From assembly GCA_945883885.1 (NCBI GenBank), contig CAMCYM010000001.1, forward strand, positions 1-34,044: DNA of 34,044 bases, given 5' to 3'. Of this stretch, positions 8,170 to 15,386 are shown piece by piece (the stretch's first letter is position 1; each line of letters opens with the position of its first letter). Origin of the DNA: Chryseobacterium gleum (lineage in GTDB: Bacteria > Bacteroidota > Bacteroidia > Flavobacteriales_D > Sanyastnellaceae). Both the position numbers and the translations under genes were made by a program. The notes below the pieces were generated by a model. The model saw only the letters and a list, made by a program, of their open reading frames with translations, searched no databases and was not told where the DNA came from.

Positions 8170-8375
8170 ACGGGGAGTTGCGCGACCGCCTGCGCTTCGT
8201 AGGCAAGTTTTCCGGGATGGCTTTTTCGATGGCCGTGGCCATCGGGGGAGGGGTGTTTCTCGGGAGATGGTGCGATGCGCAGTTGGGAGGCGAGACGCCG
8301 TGGTGCACGGTGGCAGGAGCCTTGCTCGGAACGGGGATAGCTTTGTGGTCTGTGATTCGTCAACTCTCTTCATGA
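8166..8375 (+). CDS. AtpZ/AtpI-family ATP synthase accessory membrane protein
   Basis: A 69-residue protein with two membrane helices (about 15-33 and 46-64) joined by a short loop GRWCDAQLGGETPWCT. The pattern of a first helix with GGGVFLGRW.D and a second with GALLGTGIALWSVIRQL is that of the AtpZ/AtpI family. These proteins help c-ring assembly or ion supply to F0. It begins at TTG overlapping the bactofilin stop and ends in an ATGA overlap with the next gene, the classical place for such a protein ahead of atpB. Confidence 0.82.
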   Translation: MNGELRDRLRFVGKFSGMAFSMAVAIGGGVFLGRWCDAQLGGETPWCTVAGALLGTGIALWSVIRQLSS

Positions 8376-8755
8376 AGACTCCGGTATTTGCAGGTGTTTC
8401 CGCTGCGCTATCTGCGGCGTTGTTTTTTGTCGGGCGATTGATTCCCGCGTTCCAAGAGTTTGCAGGGACGGCTGTTTGGCCTGCGGTTGCATTCGGTTAT
8501 GCCGCGCTGTCGGTGCTGTTGTTTGCATGGTCGGCACGGGCCATGGCGGGGTCGCCCCGGGCCATGGTCAATGCCCTCAACGGCTCCACGACGGTCAAGA
8601 TGCTCGTGGTGTTGACCGCGGTGACGATTTACTTGCTTGCAGGGGGCGAATACCGGGTGCAGTTTGCGCTGGGGCTCTTTGCGGTCTTCGCGGCCCATTC
8701 GGTCCTGTTTGTTTCGACGGTGCTGCGCACGACCGGTGGTGAAAAAAGTTCGTGA
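8372..8755 (+). CDS. Small four-helix membrane protein between AtpI and AtpB
   Basis: A 127-residue integral membrane protein whose ATG at 8372 overlaps the preceding stop (ATGA). Four hydrophobic segments are visible at about 5-23, 33-52, 73-90 and 97-116. A conserved-looking cytoplasmic loop MAGSPRAMVNALNGSTTVKM lies between the second and third. Position and topology match the second accessory gene (AtpI-like or AtpR-like) often found before atpB. I do not recognise the family firmly. It is likely to help assemble or stabilise the F0 rotor, inferred from position only. Confidence 0.75.
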   Translation: MKTPVFAGVSAALSAALFFVGRLIPAFQEFAGTAVWPAVAFGYAALSVLLFAWSARAMAGSPRAMVNALNGSTTVKMLVVLTAVTIYLLAGGEYRVQFALGLFAVFAAHSVLFVSTVLRTTGGEKSS

Positions 8756-8783
8756 GCAGGTCGGGTGGGCCGGTACCGCGACC

Positions 8784-8791
8784 TATTTTTG
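8784..8791 (+). promoter_or_regulatory. Internal -7 promoter box TATTTTTG ahead of atpB
   Basis: Exact TAnnTTTG match, with 17 nt between its end and the ATG at 8809. It would allow the ATP synthase genes to be transcribed without the bactofilin and accessory genes, and favours 8809 over the overlapping GTG at 8752 as the atpB start. Confidence 0.45.
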
Positions 8792-8808
8792 CGCCGATTT
8801 CTGAAACC

Positions 8809-9945
8809 ATGACCTTCTCTCATTTGCATCGCTTTGTGGTGGCTGCCTTGATCGGCGGGATGGCAGTGTGGTCGGGTGTTGCAGTGGCCTCGACCCCCGG
8901 ACATGCAGCCGCACCGGAGGATGTGCAGGGCCACGAGGCGCACCACGAGGAGGAGTTCAAGGCGGGAGAATTCATCGTCCACCACATCGCGGATGCCCAC
9001 GAGATCCACTTCTTCGGGGATGTGCACATTCCGCTCCCGGTGATTGTGTCGGTCGAGGACCGGGGTTTCGAAGTCTTTTCCAGCGATGCGTTCCATGGCC
9101 ACGGCCACGGAGACCGGGAATACATATCGGAATCCACGGGCACGCGCTATGTCTTGTACAGCGGGGAAGACGGCGTGCACAATCCGGGCAGCATCGGGGC
9201 ATATGACATCGGTGGGCGGGAACTCCAGGTGCTGGACCTCTCCATCACGAAGTCGGTGGCCGGGATGTGGCTCATTTTGATTGCCATGTCGGCTGTGTTT
9301 ATCTCCGTTGCGCGGAGCTACCGCCGGCGTCCAGGGACGGCTCCTACGGGCCTAGCGAATGCACTTGAACCGCTCATCCTCTTCATTCGGGACGAAGTGG
9401 CACGGCCATCCATCGGGCACCACGCGGACCGCTTTATGCCGTTCCTGTTGACGGTGTTCTTCTTCATCTTCTTCTCGAATTTGCTCGGATTGGTTCCGTT
9501 TGCGGGCGGGTTCAACATCACGGGCACCATCGGCGTGACCGTGGTTCTGGCAACGCTGGTGTTGCTGATTACGAGCTTCAGCGGAAACAAGCACTACTGG
9601 GGCCACGTCCTGTGGATGCCCGGTGTTCCTGCCCCCATCAAGGTGTTGATTTTGACACCCATTGAAGTCATCGGACTGCTGTTGAAGCCGACGGTATTGA
9701 TGATCCGTCTCACGGCAAACATCACAGCAGGCCACATCATCATTCTCGCCTTCACGAGCTTGATCTTCATCTTCGGAAAGGGCGGTGAAGCAGCAACCGC
9801 CGGGTTCGGAATCGGCGTGTTCTCCACCTTGTTCATGATCTTCATGTACTGCCTGGAATTGCTCGTTGCGTTTTTGCAGGCGTACGTTTTTACCCTCCTT
9901 GCATCGCTCTATTTCGGCGATGCGACCCAGGAGGCCCACCACTGA
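8809..9945 (+). CDS. atpB: F0F1 ATP synthase subunit a
   Basis: A 378-residue a subunit, which with the c ring forms the proton channel. A signal-like helix comes first (FVVAALIGGMAVWSGVAVAS), then a soluble His/Glu/Asp-rich stretch of about 120 residues containing HEAHHEEE and HGHGHGD. This extension is usual in Bacteroidota and absent from Escherichia coli AtpB. The membrane core follows, with the essential arginine R300 in MIRLTANITAGH and the terminal helix LLVAFLQAYVFTLLASLYFG. A GTG at 8752 in frame overlaps the upstream stop and could add 19 residues, but these would disturb the signal peptide. atpE follows after 29 nt. Confidence 0.95.
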   Translation: MTFSHLHRFVVAALIGGMAVWSGVAVASTPGHAAAPEDVQGHEAHHEEEFKAGEFIVHHIADAHEIHFFGDVHIPLPVIVSVEDRGFEVFSSDAFHGHGHGDREYISESTGTRYVLYSGEDGVHNPGSIGAYDIGGRELQVLDLSITKSVAGMWLILIAMSAVFISVARSYRRRPGTAPTGLANALEPLILFIRDEVARPSIGHHADRFMPFLLTVFFFIFFSNLLGLVPFAGGFNITGTIGVTVVLATLVLLITSFSGNKHYWGHVLWMPGVPAPIKVLILTPIEVIGLLLKPTVLMIRLTANITAGHIIILAFTSLIFIFGKGGEAATAGFGIGVFSTLFMIFMYCLELLVAFLQAYVFTLLASLYFGDATQEAHH

Positions 9946-9974
9946 AATTCATTCACTCAATACAACCTCCCATC

Positions 9975-10214
9975 ATGGAAATGTTGAACATCCTCCTCGA
10001 AATCGGACAGGGCCTCGCAGGCCTCGGTGCAGGCGCAGCAGCTATCGGAGCTGGTATCGGTGTGGGCCGCATCGGCGGGTCTGCACTGGAATCGATGGCC
10101 CGTCAACCCGAAGTCATCGGTGACATCCGTTCGAGCATGATTGTGGCGGCGGCACTGGTGGAGGGGGTTGCCCTCTTCGGCGTGATCGTGTGCCTGCTCG
10201 TCGCCCTCGGCTGA
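9975..10214 (+). CDS. atpE: F0F1 ATP synthase subunit c
   Basis: A 79-residue proteolipid hairpin that forms the rotor ring. Helix 1 has the glycine repeat GLGAGAAAIGAGIGVGRIGG, the polar loop is ARQPE (42-46), and helix 2 carries the ion-binding carboxylate E63 in AALVEGVALF. The residue after E63 is Gly rather than the Ser/Thr seen in sodium-binding rings, which points to protons as the coupling ion. It lies between atpB and atpF. Confidence 0.97.
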   Translation: MEMLNILLEIGQGLAGLGAGAAAIGAGIGVGRIGGSALESMARQPEVIGDIRSSMIVAAALVEGVALFGVIVCLLVALG

Positions 10215-10218
10215 TCCC

Positions 10219-10716
10219 ATGGGCGCTCTGCTGACTCCCGCGTTCGGGACGGTGATTTGGGCCACGGTGGCCTTTCTCGTGGTCCTGTTCTTGCTCCGCA
10301 AGTTTGCGTGGGGCCCGATTTTGACTGCGCTGCAGGAGCGTGAGCGGGGCATTGCAGAAGCCTTGGGCGCTGCAGACCGGGCGCGCACGGAAATGGCTGC
10401 GCTGAATTCCGAAAACGAGCGTCTGCTGCAAGAAGCGCGGGCGGAGCGGGATCGGATGCTGCGCGAAGCCCGGGAGATGGGCGATGCGGTGGTCGCAGAA
10501 GCCCGCTCGAAGGCGAAGGCCGAAGCTGACCGGGAGGTCGCGGCAGCGCGGGACGCCATTGCAGTCGAACGCAAAGCCGCGCTCGCGGACATCAAGGTGG
10601 AAGTCGCGAACCTGTCCCTCGACATTGCCGAGCAGGTGCTGCGCCGCCAGCTCGATCGTCCGGCGGTTCAGGCAGAACTCGTCGACCGCTTGATCGAAGA
10701 ATCTCCTTTGAACTGA
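10219..10716 (+). CDS. atpF: F0F1 ATP synthase subunit b
   Basis: A 165-residue peripheral stalk protein starting 5 nt after atpE. One N-terminal membrane helix (about 8-27, FGTVIWATVAFLVVLFLLRK) is followed by FAWGPILTALQERERGI, the family hallmark, and a long Ala/Glu/Arg coiled coil to the C-terminus. It ends 4 nt before atpH. Length and design are standard. Confidence 0.96.
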   Translation: MGALLTPAFGTVIWATVAFLVVLFLLRKFAWGPILTALQERERGIAEALGAADRARTEMAALNSENERLLQEARAERDRMLREAREMGDAVVAEARSKAKAEADREVAAARDAIAVERKAALADIKVEVANLSLDIAEQVLRRQLDRPAVQAELVDRLIEESPLN

Positions 10717-10720
10717 GTCC

Positions 10721-11275
10721 ATGGCAGCTCCACGGGTTTCCATTCGTTATGCCAAATCGCTCATCGGCCTGGCCGCGGAGCGAGGGGTCCTCGCTGAAGT
10801 CGAGCGGGATGTGCGTGCCATCTTAGCAACTGTCGAAGGCAGCAGGGATTTGGAACGCATGCTCGAGTCTCCGGTGATCAAGTCGGACACGAAGGAAAAG
10901 GTGGTGGACCGCCTGTTTGCGGACCATTTGGACAGTCTGACGCTCGCTTTCCTCAAGATTTTGCTTGCGAAGGGCCGAGAGCCGCTCGTGCGCTCCATCT
11001 GTGAAGCGACGGTGCGTTTGCTGCGCGAAATGCGGGGCGTGCACACGGCGGAGGTTCGGACGGCGCAACCGCTCGCTCCGGAGGTCCGCGACCGTCTGGT
11101 GCAGCGTTTGAATGCCCTTGAAGGTGGTGTGGAATTGCAGGAGCGCGTGGATCCGGACCTTCTCGGAGGGTTCGTGCTGCGCGTCGATGACCGAATGCTC
11201 GACGCTTCTGTGAAGCGTCAATTGACCCTGATTCGCAGGGAACTTACTGAAAACGAATACGAGCCGGAATTTTAA
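10721..11275 (+). CDS. atpH: F0F1 ATP synthase subunit delta
   Basis: A 184-residue delta (OSCP) subunit that joins the b stalk to the F1 head. The N-terminal helical domain opens with RVSIRYAKSLIGLAAERGVL, and the C-terminal domain shows the ending pattern DPDLLGGFVLRVDDRMLDAS, close to the family motif in which a Gly-Gly pair precedes the final helix. It starts 4 nt after the atpF stop and ends 26 nt before atpA. Confidence 0.95.
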   Translation: MAAPRVSIRYAKSLIGLAAERGVLAEVERDVRAILATVEGSRDLERMLESPVIKSDTKEKVVDRLFADHLDSLTLAFLKILLAKGREPLVRSICEATVRLLREMRGVHTAEVRTAQPLAPEVRDRLVQRLNALEGGVELQERVDPDLLGGFVLRVDDRMLDASVKRQLTLIRRELTENEYEPEF

Positions 11276-11301
11276 ACCGGCCACGACAACGTACCGAACC
11301 G

Positions 11302-12879
11302 ATGGCAGAGATCAATCCAGCCGAAGTTTCCTCCATCCTCCGCGAACAGCTCGCTGGGGTCAAATCCGCAGCCGAACTGGAGGAAGTGGGCACGATCCTC
11401 CAAGTGGGGGACGGAATCGCCCGCATTTATGGCCTCACGAACGTGGAATCCGGCGAGCTCATTGAGTTCGAGAACGGAGTCCGCGGCATCGCGTTGAACC
11501 TCGAAGAGGACAACGTCGGAGCGGTGTTGCTTGAACCTGCCGGGGACCTCAAGGAAGGCGCCTCGGTGCGTCGTTCGGGCCGCATCGCCTCGGTTCGGGT
11601 AGGCGAAGGCATGCTCGGACGCGTCGTGAACACGCTCGGCGAACCCATCGACGGCAAGGGTCCGATCCAGGGGGAGCTCTTCGAGATGCCGCTAGAGCGG
11701 AAGGCGCCGGGGGTCATCTTCCGTCAGCCCGTCGCTGAACCGCTCCAAACAGGCATCAAGGCCATCGACGCCATGATTCCGATCGGCCGGGGCCAGCGGG
11801 AGTTGATCATCGGTGACCGCCAAACGGGAAAGACGACGGTAGCGACGGACACCATCATCAACCAGCGCGAATTCTACGAAGCTGGCGAGCCGGTCTTCTG
11901 CATCTACGTCGCTGTGGGACAGAAGGGCTCTACGGTGGCCGGCATCCTGAAGACCTTTGAAGAGAACGGCGCCCTTCCGTACACGGTCATCGTGGCCGCC
12001 ACGGCGTCTGATCCGGCTCCGCTGCAGTTCTATGCACCGTTCACGGGTGCTGCGATCGGGGAATACTTCCGCGACACAGGCCGCCCGGCCTTGGTGGTGT
12101 ACGATGACTTGTCGAAACAAGCCGTCGCCTACCGCGAGGTGTCGCTGTTGCTGCGCCGCCCGCCGGGTCGTGAGGCATACCCCGGAGACGTCTTCTACCT
12201 GCACAGCCGTCTGCTGGAGCGCGCGGCGAAGGTGATCGGGGAAGACACCATCGCGAGGAACATGAACGATCTCCCGGAGTCGTTGAAGGACAAAGTGAAG
12301 GGCGGCGGTTCGTTGACGGCATTGCCCATCATCGAAACGCAGGCCGGTGACGTGTCGGCGTACATCCCGACGAACGTCATTTCAATCACCGACGGGCAGA
12401 TCTTCCTCGAATCGAACCTCTTCTTGAGCGGTGTGCGTCCGGCCATCAACGTGGGGATTTCCGTGAGCCGTGTCGGGGGGAATGCCCAAATCAAGTCCAT
12501 GAAGAAAGTCGCGGGCACACTGAAGCTGGACCAAGCGCAGTACCGCGAGCTCGAGGCCTTTGCAAAGTTTGGTTCAGACCTCGACGAAGCCACGAAGGCG
12601 GTCCTCGACAAGGGCGAGCGCAACGTGGAAATTCTCAAGCAGGACCAGAACTCGCCGATGCCGGTGGAGGAGCAAATTGCCATCATTTACTGCGGCACGC
12701 GTGGCTTGCTGAAGAAGGTTCCGGTGAACCAAGTCCGCGCATTCGAGCGGGAGTTCATCGCGTACTTGCGCGTAAAGCATCCAGCAACCCTCTCGGCTTT
12801 GAAGGCTGGCAAATACTCCGATGCGGAAACGGATGTCCTCGAGGCGGCCGCGGCGGAAATGAGCGCGCGCTACAACTGA
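11302..12879 (+). CDS. atpA: F0F1 ATP synthase subunit alpha
   Basis: A 525-residue alpha subunit, the non-catalytic nucleotide-binding partner of beta in the F1 hexamer. It starts with the usual INPAEVSSILREQL. The Walker A motif GDRQTGKT is at 171-178, and the Walker B region is ALVVYDDLSKQA. The family signature PAINVGISVSRVGG is complete. Length is normal. The gene for beta, its obligate partner, is absent from this cluster. Confidence 0.98.
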   Translation: MAEINPAEVSSILREQLAGVKSAAELEEVGTILQVGDGIARIYGLTNVESGELIEFENGVRGIALNLEEDNVGAVLLEPAGDLKEGASVRRSGRIASVRVGEGMLGRVVNTLGEPIDGKGPIQGELFEMPLERKAPGVIFRQPVAEPLQTGIKAIDAMIPIGRGQRELIIGDRQTGKTTVATDTIINQREFYEAGEPVFCIYVAVGQKGSTVAGILKTFEENGALPYTVIVAATASDPAPLQFYAPFTGAAIGEYFRDTGRPALVVYDDLSKQAVAYREVSLLLRRPPGREAYPGDVFYLHSRLLERAAKVIGEDTIARNMNDLPESLKDKVKGGGSLTALPIIETQAGDVSAYIPTNVISITDGQIFLESNLFLSGVRPAINVGISVSRVGGNAQIKSMKKVAGTLKLDQAQYRELEAFAKFGSDLDEATKAVLDKGERNVEILKQDQNSPMPVEEQIAIIYCGTRGLLKKVPVNQVRAFEREFIAYLRVKHPATLSALKAGKYSDAETDVLEAAAAEMSARYN

Positions 12880-12882
12880 GCC

Positions 12883-13752
12883 ATGGCCGGTGGACTGAAG
12901 GAGGTACGTGAGCGGATTGCATCGGTGCAAAACACGATGCAAATCACCTCCGCCATGAAGATGGTGTCGGCGGCGAAGTTGCGCCGTGCGCAAGACGCCA
13001 TCACGCGGATGCGTCCTTATGCGGAGAAGCTCCAAGGCGTATTAGCAAACGTCAGCGCCACCCTGGATTCGGCAGAGGGCGTGTATTCTGTGCAGCGTCC
13101 TGTGCGCAAAGTGCTGGTGGTGGCTGTGACGTCGAACCGCGGGTTGTGTGGCGGATTCAACAACAACATCCTCAAAGCCACACGTGCCTTTGCCGCGAAG
13201 CACCCGGATGTGCAGGTGGAGGTGTTGCCCTTGGGAAAGAAGGCCCACGATGCTTACAAGCGGCGTGATGAGGAGGTGGCGGCGGGGTTCGCAACCGATG
13301 CGTGGCGGGTGTTTGATGCACTCGATTTCAACCGCTCACGTAGCATCGCGGATGCGATCCTTCAGCGCTATGCGGCGGGTGATTACGACAAAGTGGTCGT
13401 CATTTACAACCGGTTCGTGAACGCGGCGGTGCAAGAATTGACCGTGGAAGATTTTCTCCCGTTGTTGCCCTTGGAGGGCGCCGGAACCGGAGGCGATTAC
13501 CTGTTCGAGCCGTCGAAGGAGGACATCGTGGAGCGGGTGGTCCCGAACTCGTTGCGGGTGCAGTTCTACAAGGCATTGCTGGACAGCCACGCCTCGGAGC
13601 ATGGAGCCCGGATGACCGCGATGCACCAGGCTACGGATAACGCGTCGGAGTTGATTCGGGACCTGAAGATTTCCTACAATAAGGCGCGCCAAACGGCGAT
13701 CACGACGGAAATCCTCGAGATCGTTGCGGGTTCGGAGGCGCTCGACGGCTGA
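12883..13752 (+). CDS. atpG: F0F1 ATP synthase subunit gamma
   Basis: A 289-residue central shaft subunit beginning 3 nt after atpA. The N-terminal helix motif KEVRERIASVQNTMQITSAM with KMVSAAKLRRAQ and the C-terminal helix MTAMHQATDNASELIRDL with YNKARQTAITTEILEIVAG are both intact, as is the SNRGLCGGFN segment. It ends the ATP synthase run here; atpD and atpC do not follow. In many Bacteroidota those two lie elsewhere on the chromosome. Confidence 0.97.
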   Translation: MAGGLKEVRERIASVQNTMQITSAMKMVSAAKLRRAQDAITRMRPYAEKLQGVLANVSATLDSAEGVYSVQRPVRKVLVVAVTSNRGLCGGFNNNILKATRAFAAKHPDVQVEVLPLGKKAHDAYKRRDEEVAAGFATDAWRVFDALDFNRSRSIADAILQRYAAGDYDKVVVIYNRFVNAAVQELTVEDFLPLLPLEGAGTGGDYLFEPSKEDIVERVVPNSLRVQFYKALLDSHASEHGARMTAMHQATDNASELIRDLKISYNKARQTAITTEILEIVAGSEALDG

Positions 13753-13759
13753 TCTGCTG

Positions 13760-13767
13760 TAGCTTCG
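13760..13767 (+). promoter_or_regulatory. Possible -7 box TAGCTTCG before the histidine kinase
   Basis: One mismatch to TAnnTTTG, 5 nt before the ATG at 13773 and just past the atpG stop. It suggests the kinase has its own promoter and a leaderless or nearly leaderless mRNA. Confidence 0.35.
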
Positions 13768-13772
13768 GCTGC

Positions 13773-15236
13773 ATGGGGCTGCAGTATCGGATGTTGTGGT
13801 CGATGTGGGCACTTGTCGTGCTCGCGCTGGGCTGCACGTTGGTGGTGGCGTATCGCAGAAGTTCGGCCCAAGAAGCGCGGTACAACGAGCAGCGCCTGGA
13901 GCGCAAGGAACAGGCCGTCGCGCGGAGTGTGGAGTACATTTTAGGCCCAGAGACGGGCGCCTTGGGGGCCGTGGAGCTTTCTCAGCTTTTCTCAGATCGG
14001 ATTTGTGAGCTCAGCGATGTGCACGGGGTTTCCATTTCGTTGTACACCTTGAGGGGAGAGCTAGCAATCAGTTCGACAGCAGGCGCGCCTTCGGACTCCA
14101 CGGCCTGGTTGAGGATTCCACCGCAGGTGATGGAGGGCATTTTTGAACGGGTGCCGGGACCGTCGGGTGTGGTGCGGGAGTTCGGGGAGGATGTGGATTT
14201 CGGGGCATTTGTGCAGGCCTTTTGGATCTTCGCGGATGCGAACGGAGACCCGGTGGGCATCGCGAATTTCCGGTACGACAAACGGGGATATGAGGGGGAG
14301 GAGTTCGCCGACTTTGCGCGCGGGTTAGCGCCGGTGTATGCAGCGTTGTTGGTGCTGACGACCGGGCTTGCAGTGGTGCTTTCTCGTACGGTGACACGTC
14401 CGTTGCGCACGTTGGTAAAGGGCATCCAATCCTTGGAACCGGGATCGGACCCGGCGGAATTGCGGTACAGTGGCCGAGATGCCATCGGCGAGTTGGTGGA
14501 GCAGTACAATCAGCTGCATGCGCGTTGGCAGGAGGGCGCGGAAGCTTTGGCCCGCGCAGAGCGCGAAAATGTGTGGAAAACGATGGCGGCGCAGGTGGCG
14601 CATGAAGTGAAGAATCCGTTGACTCCCTTGCGGTTAGGGGTGCAGCACCTCGAGCGGGCCTGGAAGGACGAGCGGCCTGACTTCGGAGAGCGGCTGTCGC
14701 GTTTTGCGGCGTCTGCGACGCACCAAATCGACGGCCTCACCGCCTTGCTCGACGATTACTCGCTCATGGCGACGGTGGACCCCGAGCGCGACCGCACCCC
14801 CGACCTCCGCTGGCCCTTGACGTCTGCGCTGGAGTTGCATGCCGCGGCGCATCCTGAAATCCGGTTCACGGCAGATTTGCCAGAAGAACCGGTGTCGGTG
14901 CTCGGCAGCGAGCGCCACTGGTTGCGGGTAGCGAACAACCTGATCAAGAACGGCATAGAAGCAATCCACGCGGCTTCCAAGGTTCCAGGGGAGGTTGCAA
15001 TTCATGTGGCGGCGGGCGCAGGCAGTTGCACCTTCGAGGTCAGAGACAACGGGGAAGGCATGGACGAGGAGACGCGGTTGCAGATGTTCGAGCCCCGGTT
15101 CTCGACGCGCGCACGCGGCTCAGGGCTGGGATTGTCCATGGTTTCGAACGTCGTCACCCAGTGCGGAGGAGCCGTTGCAGCCTCGAGCACCGAAGGCCAG
15201 GGCACCCAGGTCCGGGTGACCCTTCCTGTGGTGTAA
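13773..15236 (+). CDS. Membrane sensor histidine kinase, NtrY-like, without adjacent regulator
   Basis: A 487-residue inner-membrane sensor kinase. Transmembrane helix 1 is at about 9-27 and helix 2 at about 185-207, enclosing a periplasmic domain of some 155 residues. A HAMP-like linker follows (RTVTRPLRTLVKGIQSL). The dimerisation motif AHEVKNPLTPLRL has phospho-acceptor H277, the form typical of NtrY-like kinases. The ATPase domain has an N box (NNLIKNGIEAIH), G1 (DNGEGMD) and G2 (GSGLGLSMV). No response regulator lies on either side: atpG ends 21 nt upstream and the SusCD pair begins 150 nt downstream. Its partner must be encoded elsewhere. Regulation of SusCD by this kinase is possible but only suggested by position. 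Confidence 0.9.
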   Translation: MGLQYRMLWSMWALVVLALGCTLVVAYRRSSAQEARYNEQRLERKEQAVARSVEYILGPETGALGAVELSQLFSDRICELSDVHGVSISLYTLRGELAISSTAGAPSDSTAWLRIPPQVMEGIFERVPGPSGVVREFGEDVDFGAFVQAFWIFADANGDPVGIANFRYDKRGYEGEEFADFARGLAPVYAALLVLTTGLAVVLSRTVTRPLRTLVKGIQSLEPGSDPAELRYSGRDAIGELVEQYNQLHARWQEGAEALARAERENVWKTMAAQVAHEVKNPLTPLRLGVQHLERAWKDERPDFGERLSRFAASATHQIDGLTALLDDYSLMATVDPERDRTPDLRWPLTSALELHAAAHPEIRFTADLPEEPVSVLGSERHWLRVANNLIKNGIEAIHAASKVPGEVAIHVAAGAGSCTFEVRDNGEGMDEETRLQMFEPRFSTRARGSGLGLSMVSNVVTQCGGAVAASSTEGQGTQVRVTLPVV

Positions 15237-15312
15237 TTCACAACCGGCCGGTGAACAACTCGCCGGAGTTTATGATGCCCATGTCAAGGTGTTTCCGGAA
15301 TATTGGCCGGAT

Positions 15313-15328
15313 GTTAAATCTTCTTAAC
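15313..15328 (+). promoter_or_regulatory. Inverted repeat GTTAA-N6-TTAAC upstream of susC-like gene
   Basis: A perfect 5-bp dyad with 6-nt spacer in the AT-rich 150-nt gap before the SusC gene, 58 nt from its start codon. The spacing suits a dimeric regulator, but short AT-rich dyads also arise by chance. The same gap has a palindromic ACCGGCCGGT at 15243-15252 just past the kinase stop. Confidence 0.3.
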
Positions 15329-15355
15329 GGAAGAACTGGAACGGAAACAAGCCTA

Positions 15356-15384
15356 AACAATTGAATTTCAACCTAAAAATTGTT
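15356..15384 (+). promoter_or_regulatory. Hairpin in the 5' leader of the SusC-like gene
   Basis: AACAATT (15356-15362) and AATTGTT (15378-15384) are perfect 7-base inverted copies around a 15-nt loop, and the second arm ends 2 nt before the ATG at 15387. In the mRNA this would place the ribosome-landing region in a weak stem. Confidence 0.35.
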
Positions 15385-15386
15385 CA

